Assembly (NCBI GenBank): GCA_003644175.1
Contig: QNBS01000109.1
Span: 1-7,484 of the forward strand
Direction: 5' to 3'
Origin: Planctomycetota bacterium
Lineage (GTDB): Bacteria; Planctomycetota; Phycisphaerae; Sedimentisphaerales; Anaerohalosphaeraceae
DNA: 7,484 bases
The notes beneath the pieces were generated by a model. It searched no databases. It saw nothing but the letters and a program-made list of their open reading frames with translations, and was not told the origin of the DNA. A program made the translations under genes and the position numbers. Position 1 is the first letter of the stretch; the number at the start of each line of letters is the position of its first letter. Shown here one piece after another: positions 1 to 6,086 of the stretch.

Positions 1-130
1 AGCACTAAATACTAAAATTCAAATGTTCAAACGGCTTCTGTCGCGTCAAATTGAGGTTTTTGATTTTGGTCATTAGGATTTTGGATTTGTTTAGGATTTC
101 GATATTCGGATTTCGGATTTGAGTAACGCT
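1..130. repeat. AT-rich degenerate intergenic repeat
   Basis: This stretch is far more AT-rich than the genes and is made of variations on a few short words. GGATTT occurs five times, starting at 76, 83, 94, 108 and 115, with spacings of 7, 11, 14 and 7. Near the left edge ACTAAA and TTCAAA variants recur at 4-30. Read on the minus strand it becomes strings such as AAATCCGAAATCC and AATCCAAAATCC. I recall this as a common dispersed intergenic sequence in Planctomycetes and some other environmental genomes, but that is memory, not a search. No open frame of note and no convincing promoter is visible. It is probably cut by the left edge of the window. Confidence 0.55.
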
Positions 131-164
131 TCCTAAAGACTAACGACTAAATAAGGACTATACT

Positions 165-3050
165 GTGAAACAGTGGCGTTTTGAGATTTGCAACCGCAGC
201 GGGTTTGACGATGTTGGCGGGCAAGGTGTTCTTGAAGATATCAAAGAACTCGGTATCAAGTCGGTCGAATCGGTCTGCTCGGCGAGAGTTTACCTGATCG
301 AAGCCGATTTTGACCGGGATTTTGCCATGCGGGTCGTTGAGGAACTGCTCACGGATGCGGTTTGCGACGAGTATTTCATCGGAAGGAGCGATGCGCCCGC
401 CGGTCCCATGCAGGCAACGATTGTTGAGGTTCACCTCAAGAGCGGCGTGACCGATCCTGTCGCCGACTCTGTCGCTATGGCGATTGCCGACATGGGTGGA
501 AAGGCCGAATCAGTCCGAACGGCCAGGAAATATATCCTGTTGGGCACGATATCGCAAAGCCAGGCCGAGACAATTGCCCGGAGGGTGCTCGCCAACGACT
601 GCATCGAGGATGTTATTTACGGCACGGATGCAGAACCGCCGAGTCCGCACACCAGGCCGTATGAATTGAACATCGGCCGGATTCCAATCGCCGGACTGGA
701 CGACGCCGGGCTGGTAAAACTCAGTAAACGTCGCGACCTGTTTCTCGATCTGCGCGAGATGCGGACGATCCGGGATTATTACAGCGAATCGGGCCGCGAC
801 GCAACCGATATTGAGCTTGAGACATTGGCCCAGACCTGGAGCGAGCACTGCGTACATAAGACGCTGACCAGCAGTATCGACCTGGATTTTGACGGGCGGC
901 AGATACATTTCGACAATCTGCTCAAGGAAACGGTCTTCAAGGCGACCAAAGACCTGAACAAGGACTGGTGCATCTCGGTCTTTGCCGACAACGCAGGCGT
1001 GGTGGCCTTTGACGACGAAGACGCTATCTGCTTCAAGGTCGAGACGCACAACCATCCGTCGGCGCTGGACCCTTACGGCGGCGCCGCTACCGGTATCGGC
1101 GGCGTGCTGAGGGACCCGATGGGCACGGGCATGGGGGCCAAACCCATTGCCAATACCGACATCTTCTGCTTCGGCAATCCGGATATAAAGCTCGATGACG
1201 TTCCCAAAGGGGTGCTGCATCCGCGGCGTATTATGAAAGGCGTCGTCGCCGGCGTCAGGGATTACGGCAACAGGATGGGCGTCCCAACGGTCAACGGCGC
1301 CGTCTGTTTCGATGACCGGTACATGGCGAATCCCCTTGTTTTCTGCGGCAACATCGGCATCCTTCCCAACGACAAGTGTTTCAAACACGCCCAAAGCGGC
1401 AATCTGGTCATGGTTGTGGGCGGCAGGACCGGCAGGGACGGGATCCACGGGGCGACATTTTCCAGCGGCCGGATGACACACGAACATGAGGACATTTTCT
1501 CGCACGCCGTGCAGATCGGCAACCCGATCGTCGAAAAGAAGATGCTCGATACGCTCCTTGCCGCTCGCGACGCCGGTCTGTATGAAGCGATCACCGACTG
1601 CGGGGCGGGAGGGCTCAGCAGCGCTGTCGGCGAGATGGGCGAAAAGCTCGGCGCCGAAGTCGATCTCGAGAAAGTTCCGCTCAAGTACGCAGGCCTAAAC
1701 TACACCGAGATATGGATCAGCGAGGCCCAGGAGCGAATGGTCATCGCCGTCAAGGAGGAGAATCTCCAGGCGATCTCCGATCTTTTTGCCGCAGAGGACG
1801 TGGAGGCGACGGTCATCGGACGATTCACAGACGACAGGAAACTCACGTTAAGATACGACGGCGTTGTCGTCGGACAACTCGACATGGAATTCCTGCATGA
1901 AGGCATCTGCAAATATTCTCGCAAGGCGGTGTGGAATACGCCGAAAACAACCGAGCCGGCGCTTCCTGCAAAAGACGATTACAACGCCGACCTGCTGGCG
2001 ATTCTTTCTTCTTACAATGTCGCCGGCAAGGAATGGATCATTCGCCAGTACGACCATGAAGTGCAGGGCGGAAGTGTGATCAAGCCGCTGACCGGAGTTA
2101 ATAATGACGGGCCCGGCGACGCGGCGGTAATCCGCCCGAAACTGGACTCCGACAGGGGCATCGCCATAAGCTGCGGCATGAATCCGCTGTATGGCGATAT
2201 CGATCCTTACCTGATGGCGCTTTCGGGTATCGATGAGGCGGTGCGCAACATCGTCTCGGTCGGCGCAAGATCCGACAGGATCGCGCTTCTGGACAACTTC
2301 TGCTGGGGCGACTGCCGAAAACCTGAAACGTTAGGATCGCTGGTCCGGGCGGCGCAGGGGTGCTTTGACGGAGCGATGGGCTTTGAGGCGCCCTTTATAT
2401 CGGGCAAGGACTCGCTCAATAACGAGTTTCTTTGCGACGACGGGACAACGATTGCGATACCGGCGACATTGCTCATCAGCGCCTTCAGTATTGTCGACGA
2501 CGTCAACACATGCATAACCATGGACGCCAAAGAGCCGGGCAACCTGATCTTCGTGGTGGGTCTTACGCTCAATGAGTTAGGCGGCTCGCACTATTACAGG
2601 ATTCACGGCGCCGGCGGCGTCAACGTTCCCACGGTGGATATTGAAACAGCCGCCGAGACCGCTCGGCGAATCCACCTGGCTATTGAGCGGGGCCTGATCG
2701 TCAGCTGCCATGACTGTTCGGAAGGCGGGCTGGCGGTTGCTCTGGCGGAGATGGCTTTTGCCGGCGGCCTGGGCATAGAGGCCGACCTGCGGGGCCTGCC
2801 ATGCAGCGATGATTGCACCGGCGCAGAGCGCCGGCTGTTCAGTGAATCCAACTCGCGCTACGTCGTCGAGGTCGAACCGGCCTGTTACGACGCTTTTGCA
2901 AGACTGATGCTCAACCTGCCGTTCGGCCAGGTCGGCCGGGTTGTGAGTCGGCAGAGACTTGCAATCACAACTCGCCGGAAAAAAACCGTCGTCGATATCG
3001 ACCTCGACCGACTCAAGGAAGCGTGGCAAAAACCATTAATGTTAAGTTAG
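165..3050 (+). CDS. purL: FGAM synthase PurL with two fused N-terminal PurS-like domains
   Basis: Synthetase subunit of phosphoribosylformylglycinamidine synthase (cytosolic): FGAR + ATP + ammonia gives FGAM, the fourth step of purine synthesis. It has 961 residues, between the small type (about 740) and the large type with built-in glutaminase (about 1300). Residues 3-73 and 84-153 each read as a PurS-like domain; the second has LKSGVTDP, VRTARKY and IEDVIYG. The linker has TWSEHCVHK at 224-232, with the expected catalytic His228. The first ATP-grasp-like AIRS half has KVETHNHPSALDPYGG (291-306), GRDGIHGATFSS (423-434) and DCGAGGLSSA (478-487). The second half has ISGKDS (745-750) and CHDCSEGGL (848-856). 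There is no glutaminase domain; purQ follows. GTG is chosen as start because TAAGGA at 152-157 lies 7 bases upstream and the PurS domain begins at once. The last residues (LMLS) lie inside a direct repeat. The family call is firm; the domain edges are approximate. Confidence 0.96.
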   Translation: MKQWRFEICNRSGFDDVGGQGVLEDIKELGIKSVESVCSARVYLIEADFDRDFAMRVVEELLTDAVCDEYFIGRSDAPAGPMQATIVEVHLKSGVTDPVADSVAMAIADMGGKAESVRTARKYILLGTISQSQAETIARRVLANDCIEDVIYGTDAEPPSPHTRPYELNIGRIPIAGLDDAGLVKLSKRRDLFLDLREMRTIRDYYSESGRDATDIELETLAQTWSEHCVHKTLTSSIDLDFDGRQIHFDNLLKETVFKATKDLNKDWCISVFADNAGVVAFDDEDAICFKVETHNHPSALDPYGGAATGIGGVLRDPMGTGMGAKPIANTDIFCFGNPDIKLDDVPKGVLHPRRIMKGVVAGVRDYGNRMGVPTVNGAVCFDDRYMANPLVFCGNIGILPNDKCFKHAQSGNLVMVVGGRTGRDGIHGATFSSGRMTHEHEDIFSHAVQIGNPIVEKKMLDTLLAARDAGLYEAITDCGAGGLSSAVGEMGEKLGAEVDLEKVPLKYAGLNYTEIWISEAQERMVIAVKEENLQAISDLFAAEDVEATVIGRFTDDRKLTLRYDGVVVGQLDMEFLHEGICKYSRKAVWNTPKTTEPALPAKDDYNADLLAILSSYNVAGKEWIIRQYDHEVQGGSVIKPLTGVNNDGPGDAAVIRPKLDSDRGIAISCGMNPLYGDIDPYLMALSGIDEAVRNIVSVGARSDRIALLDNFCWGDCRKPETLGSLVRAAQGCFDGAMGFEAPFISGKDSLNNEFLCDDGTTIAIPATLLISAFSIVDDVNTCITMDAKEPGNLIFVVGLTLNELGGSHYYRIHGAGGVNVPTVDIETAAETARRIHLAIERGLIVSCHDCSEGGLAVALAEMAFAGGLGIEADLRGLPCSDDCTGAERRLFSESNSRYVVEVEPACYDAFARLMLNLPFGQVGRVVSRQRLAITTRRKKTVVDIDLDRLKEAWQKPLMLS

Positions 3051-3131
3051 GGGCACGGTCCCACTGCGTCGGGATGTCCGTACAATTATCAGATTTGATA
3101 TTCTTGCCGAAGCGTTATTGATGTTAAGTTA
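3035..3131. repeat. 15-bp direct repeat bracketing a 67-bp intergenic insert
   Basis: ATTAATGTTAAGTTA at 3035-3049 and ATTGATGTTAAGTTA at 3117-3131 differ at one base and are 82 bases apart. The left copy encodes the last residues of PurL up to its stop. The right copy sits 18 bases before the purQ ATG. The 67 bases between (3050-3116) begin with GGGGCACGGTCCCAC and show no gene. Removing one copy plus the insert would leave PurL ending at the same residue (AGT TAA) with purQ 17 bases downstream, an ordinary operon spacing. I infer a small insertion or a duplication with divergence. No transposase and no strong terminal inverted repeat is seen. Confidence 0.6.
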
Positions 3132-3149
3132 AAAGTGCAGAGAGAGCAT

Positions 3150-3944
3150 ATGGAACAGGTCAAGGCCATAGTATTGCGAGCCGCCGGCGTCAACTGCGAT
3201 GTGGAAACAGCGTATGCGCTGCAATGTGCCGGCGCTCAGGCGAAGCGAGTGCATATTAACAGGATGATCGAGAATCCGAATATGCTCGACGCCTGCCGGA
3301 TACTGGTGTTGCCCGGCGGATTCAGTTACGGCGATGACGTCGCCGCGGGAAGAATTTTAGCCAATCAGATAGTCCACCACCTCGCCGACGCGCTGCGCAA
3401 GTTCGTCGACGACGGCAAACTCGTATTGGGCATCTGCAACGGCTTTCAGGTGCTCGTCAAGGCCCGGATACTTCCCGGCTTTGACGGCGGCGCCGAGAAA
3501 CCGACGGATCAGCCCGTCAGCATTACCAATAACGACAGCGGCAAGTTCGAGGACAGATGGGTCTACCTGGAGCCTGCAACCAGCCGATGCGTCTTCATCG
3601 AGGCAGGCCGGCGGATTTACCTGCCCGTCGCTCATGCCGAGGGAAAAGTGGTAACCCGTGATGAGGCGATTCTTGAAAAACTCGACGCCGGAGAACATAT
3701 CGCCTTCAGATATGTCGACTCAGAAGGATGCGAGGGACCATTCCCCGTAAATCCCAACGGTTCGATTGACTCGATCGCCGGTCTGACGGATTCCACCGGC
3801 CGTGTGTTAGGCCTCATGCCGCATCCGGAACGTTTTGTCCACCCGACGCAGCACCCGCATTGGACACGACTGAAAGACCAAAACGCCCCCGACGGCATGA
3901 CCATCTTCACAAACGCCGTCAATTTCGTACGACGGAACTTTTAG
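3150..3944 (+). CDS. purQ: FGAM synthase glutaminase subunit PurQ
   Basis: Class I glutamine amidotransferase that releases ammonia from glutamine and channels it to PurL. It has 264 residues from the chosen ATG, longer than the roughly 225-residue PurQ of Bacillus-type PurSQL. The N-terminus reads VKAIVLRAAGVNCD. The oxyanion region is PGGFSYGDDVAAG (55-67). The nucleophile is Cys96 in GICNGFQ. HAEGKV is at 162-167, and His225/Glu227 in MPHPERF complete the triad, so all catalytic residues are present. A GTG at 3135 would add five residues (MQREH) but lacks a ribosome site. The ATG has purine-rich AGAGAG just upstream and puts the first beta strand at the usual place. It probably shares a transcript with purL, since the 99-base gap shows no terminator. 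Confidence 0.95.
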   Translation: MEQVKAIVLRAAGVNCDVETAYALQCAGAQAKRVHINRMIENPNMLDACRILVLPGGFSYGDDVAAGRILANQIVHHLADALRKFVDDGKLVLGICNGFQVLVKARILPGFDGGAEKPTDQPVSITNNDSGKFEDRWVYLEPATSRCVFIEAGRRIYLPVAHAEGKVVTRDEAILEKLDAGEHIAFRYVDSEGCEGPFPVNPNGSIDSIAGLTDSTGRVLGLMPHPERFVHPTQHPHWTRLKDQNAPDGMTIFTNAVNFVRRNF

Positions 3945-3946
3945 GA

Positions 3947-4069
3947 CGGATATTTCATAAACCGGTGAAGCCGGAGCGTGGAAGCATTGCGCCATATTCG
4001 TAAGTGCTTATTGTATAAGGGCTTACCCTGATGCACAAGTCTTTCCTTTCGATTATTATGAAATATCCG
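3947..4069. other. Inverted-repeat-bounded structured element between purQ and rpmI
   Basis: CGGATATTTCATAA (3947-3960) is the exact reverse complement of 3' arm 4056-4069, giving a 14-bp perfect stem that begins two bases after the purQ stop. Inside are a small hairpin CCGG-TGAAG-CCGG (3962-3974) and a longer one, TAAGTGCTTA / TAAGGGCTTA (4001-4010 with 4016-4025, loop TTGTA, one mismatch and one wobble). The whole folds on paper as a branched RNA closed by a long stem. A run of seven T (4086-4092) lies 17 bases after the stem, too far for a standard terminator. It could be a cis-acting RNA of the purQ/rpmI transcript, a 3'-end structure of purLQ, or a miniature inverted-repeat element. No flanking target duplication is visible. 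It matches no family I recognise. Confidence 0.5.
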
Positions 4070-4113
4070 GCTCAGGTCGGGATGGTTTTTTTCGTGAATC
4101 GGGGAAAAAGCAT

Positions 4114-4142
4114 TTGACCGATGCGGGGGCATTGTATATAGT
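4114..4142 (+). promoter_or_regulatory. Predicted sigma70-type promoter for rpmI-rplT-pheS
   Basis: TTGACC at 4114-4119 and TATAGT at 4137-4142 are separated by exactly 17 bases, and each matches the consensus at five of six positions. Transcription would start near 4149-4151, giving a leader of about 50 bases before rpmI. The palindrome TCAAATTTGA (4152-4161) falls at or just after the predicted start and could be an operator, though AT-rich palindromes of this size also arise by chance. The promoter lies downstream of the structured element at 3947-4069, so that element would be transcribed only from further upstream. Confidence 0.6.
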
Positions 4143-4199
4143 AATCGATTCTCAAATTTGAACTGTATTGACGCCATGTATGCTCAAGAAAGATAAACT

Positions 4200-4394
4200 A
4201 TGCCTAAGCAGAAGACACATAAGGGCTTATCAAAGCGCATGAAGGTGACGGGTTCCGGCAAGGTCAGACGTATGCGGAGCTGTGGAAGTCATCTCATGAG
4301 CACCAAGAACGCCAAACGCCGGCGACGGATCGGGAGTTCCGCCATTCTGGGCGGGGCGCTCGGCAAAACCGCCAAGGGCCTGCTTGGCAAGTAA
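4200..4394 (+). CDS. rpmI: 50S ribosomal protein bL35
   Basis: Small basic protein of the large ribosomal subunit, 64 residues, the usual length for bL35. The N-terminus MPKQKTHKGLSKRMKVTGSGKV fits the family pattern (MPKxKTHKGAxKRxKxTGSGK), and SHLMSTKNAKRRRRI (30-44) fits the conserved SHLLxxKxxKRKRxL region. The C-terminal third is richer in Gly and Ala than in many relatives. The ribosome site is weak (AAGAAAG, 4186-4192, before ATAAACT). Codons 7-10 contain ATAAGGGCTTA, identical to 11 bases in the upstream leader hairpin. It is followed after 80 bases by rplT, its normal partner. The usual upstream gene infC (initiation factor IF-3) is absent; purQ is there instead. Confidence 0.96.
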   Translation: MPKQKTHKGLSKRMKVTGSGKVRRMRSCGSHLMSTKNAKRRRRIGSSAILGGALGKTAKGLLGK

Positions 4395-4405
4395 AACACA
4401 TCGAT

Positions 4406-4443
4406 ACCCGCTTCCCGGCTCGAATCAGCTGCCGCAGCGGGGT
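4406..4443 (+). other. Hairpin in the rpmI-rplT spacer
   Basis: CCCGCT (4407-4412) pairs with AGCGGG (4436-4441), and inside it CGGC (4416-4419) pairs with GCCG (4431-4434). This leaves a small asymmetric internal loop (3 against 1 base) and an 11-base apical loop. The structure ends about 20 bases before the rplT ribosome site (AAAGGAAAG, 4461-4469). No T-run follows, so it is not an intrinsic terminator. It may tune translation of rplT or bind bL20, which is known to control this operon in other bacteria by binding rRNA-like mRNA structures. That role is inferred. Confidence 0.4.
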
Positions 4444-4474
4444 AAATGGTCAATTCGAAGAAAGGAAAGCTGAT

Positions 4475-4828
4475 ATGCCGAGAGTAAGAAAAGGCCCCGC
4501 AAGGCGCCGGGCGAAAAAGCGGATTCTCAAGGCGGTCAAGGTCTACCGGGGGCAGACAAGCAGCCAGTACCGCATGGCGAAAGAGGCCCGTATCCGGGCG
4601 GATGTCAACGCGCGGGTCGGTCGCAAACACAAGAAGAGAGACTACCGGGGGCTGTGGATTATTCGCATCAGCGCCGCCTGCCGCCGGCGCGATATCCGCT
4701 ACAGTCAGTTCATCAACGGCTGCAAGAAGGCGCAGATCGAGCTGAATCGCAAGATGCTCAGCGAGATTGCGATTGACGACCCTGCGGCTTTCGATACGAT
4801 TGTTGAAAAGGCCAGAGCGGCCCTTTGA
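4475..4828 (+). CDS. rplT: 50S ribosomal protein bL20
   Basis: Early-assembling 23S rRNA-binding protein of the large subunit, and in Escherichia coli and Bacillus subtilis also the repressor of its own operon. It has 117 residues, the family's usual length. It starts MPRVRKGPARRRAKKRILK, the basic N-terminal extension that enters the rRNA. Residues 61-72 read WIIRISAACRRR, and YSQFINGCKKAQIELNRKML (76-95) covers the globular C-terminal domain that carries the repressor activity in E. coli. The ATG is preceded by AAAGGAAAG at 4461-4469, a good ribosome site. The stop is 23 bases before the pheS ATG, so the two are almost certainly co-transcribed. Nothing looks truncated. Confidence 0.97.
   Translation: MPRVRKGPARRRAKKRILKAVKVYRGQTSSQYRMAKEARIRADVNARVGRKHKKRDYRGLWIIRISAACRRRDIRYSQFINGCKKAQIELNRKMLSEIAIDDPAAFDTIVEKARAAL
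4807..4826 (+). other. Hairpin over the rplT stop and pheS leader
   Basis: AAAGGCC (4807-4813) pairs with GGCCCTTT (4819-4826) with one bulged C and the loop AGAGC. The stem includes the last codons and the first base of the stop of rplT. The downstream bases (GACATTTTCC) contain only four consecutive T, so termination would be weak at best. It could uncouple pheS translation from rplT. It may also simply reflect the conserved EKARAAL coding end of bL20. Confidence 0.3.
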
Positions 4829-4851
4829 CATTTTCCTTTGCGAGGGCGCCC

Positions 4852-5859
4852 ATGCTGCAAGAATTCGAAAAGATCGGCTCAGAGGCCCTGGAGGTGCTCA
4901 AGGGAGCCGACAGCAGCGCCAGGCTCGAGGAGTTCAGGATCGCATTCCTGGGCGGCAAGGGCAAAATCACGCAGATGCTGCGCGGGATCGGTAAATTACC
5001 CGCCGAGCAGCGACGCGAGGGAGGCCGGCTCGCCAATAAGATCAAGACCGAGGTAACGGCGGTTTATGATGCGCTTAGGGAAAAGCTGGCGGAAGCCGAC
5101 GCCAACGCCGGCGCCGGCGCCGGCGCCAAGCCCCTTGTCGATGTTACGCTGCCGGCTGCGAAGGTGCGATTCGGCAGGAGTCATATCATCAGCCAGACGA
5201 TAAGCGAGCTGCTCGAGATATTCGGGCGAATGGGGTTCGGCATCGCTTACGGGCCGGAGGCGGAGGATGAGTGGCACAACTTCGTCGCCTTGAATATCGG
5301 GCCGGAACACCCGGCGCGCGACCCTCGGGACAATTTCGATATCGACGACACCACCCTGCTGCGGAGCCAGACCTCGACGATTCAGATCAGGGTGATGGAG
5401 ACGACCAAACCGCCGATTCGCGTGGTTGCGCCGGGCCGGGTGTATCGCCCCGACACCGTCGATGCGACGCACATGTTCATGTTCCACCAGCTCGAGGCCC
5501 TGGTCGTCGATGAGGGCGTGAGCATGGTCGACCTCAAGAGCAGCGTCAACCAGTTTATCCACGCCTTCTTCGGGCCGGATACGAAGTGGCGGTTTCGGCC
5601 GAGCTTCTTCCCGTTCACCGAGCCGAGCTGCGAGGTGGATATTCTCTGGGTCGATAAGAAAGGCAGCGAGGACTGGATGGAGGTCGGCGGCTGCGGAATG
5701 GTCGATCCGAACGTCTTCGACGCCGTCGGAATCGACAGCGAAAAATACACCGGCTGGGCGTTCGGCTTCGGCATCGAGAGGCTCGCCATGAAAAAATACG
5801 GAATAACCGACATCCGCCTCCTGTTTGAAAACGACCTCCGATTCCTAAGCCAGTTTTAG
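4852..5859 (+). CDS. pheS: Phenylalanyl-tRNA synthetase alpha subunit
   Basis: Catalytic subunit of the cytosolic alpha2-beta2 PheRS: it activates phenylalanine with ATP and charges tRNA-Phe. It has 335 residues, normal for bacterial PheS. Residues 1-84 form the N-terminal coiled-coil arm, with FLGGKGKITQMLRGIGKLP at 32-50. Class II motif 1 begins near YGPEAEDEWHNF (133-144). Motif 2 is GRVYRPDTVDATHMFMFHQLE (196-215, first part GRVYRP). FRPSFFPFTEPS (248-259) lines the Phe pocket. Motif 3 is GWAFGFGIERLAM (301-313), and Ala303 corresponds to the pocket alanine (Ala294) of the E. coli enzyme. The ATG is preferred over a TTG at 4825 because GAGGG (4842-4846) lies five bases before it; the TTG start would overlap the rplT stop and add nine residues. 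pheT, needed for the beta subunit, is not adjacent. Confidence 0.96.
   Translation: MLQEFEKIGSEALEVLKGADSSARLEEFRIAFLGGKGKITQMLRGIGKLPAEQRREGGRLANKIKTEVTAVYDALREKLAEADANAGAGAGAKPLVDVTLPAAKVRFGRSHIISQTISELLEIFGRMGFGIAYGPEAEDEWHNFVALNIGPEHPARDPRDNFDIDDTTLLRSQTSTIQIRVMETTKPPIRVVAPGRVYRPDTVDATHMFMFHQLEALVVDEGVSMVDLKSSVNQFIHAFFGPDTKWRFRPSFFPFTEPSCEVDILWVDKKGSEDWMEVGGCGMVDPNVFDAVGIDSEKYTGWAFGFGIERLAMKKYGITDIRLLFENDLRFLSQF
5107..5127. repeat. GCCGGC hexanucleotide tract in pheS
   Basis: Three and a half tandem copies of GCCGGC encode Ala-Gly repeats at residues 86-92 of PheS, in the linker between the coiled-coil arm and the catalytic domain. The tract is in frame in whole codon pairs, so slippage would add or remove Ala-Gly without a frameshift. 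Confidence 0.9.
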
Positions 5860-5888
5860 CGGCTCTAACAAAACATGATTTATCATTT

Positions 5889-5980
<92 letters not shown>

Positions 5981-6086
5981 GGCGATAAGATTACGGTTTT
6001 GTTGTTGCATTGGGTGTCAACGATGGCGGTATTTTGTCAGAGTATCAGGAAACCCTTGCTGTGCACTTCTTAAGAAAGGTAGCACA

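Noticed and set aside
159..164. TATACT resembling a -10 box before purL
   Set aside because: It abuts the GTG start, so transcription would begin inside the gene; no matching -35 was seen.
510..1505. Long minus-strand open frame (331 codons) opposite purL
   Set aside because: Lies wholly within purL, whose conserved motifs prove the plus frame; typical antisense shadow in GC-rich DNA.
4056..4092. Intrinsic terminator from the 4056-4069 arm plus the T7 run
   Set aside because: No strong stem lies directly before the T-run; the only local pairing (ATCC with GGAT) is four base pairs.
3941..4177. Minus-strand open frame of 78 codons filling the purQ-rpmI gap
   Set aside because: No ribosome site before its ATG, no recognisable motif, and it runs through the inverted-repeat structure; more likely chance.
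6005..6035. Promoter TTGCAT...TATTTT before the lyase
   Set aside because: Spacing is 19 and both boxes are poor; not supported beyond chance.
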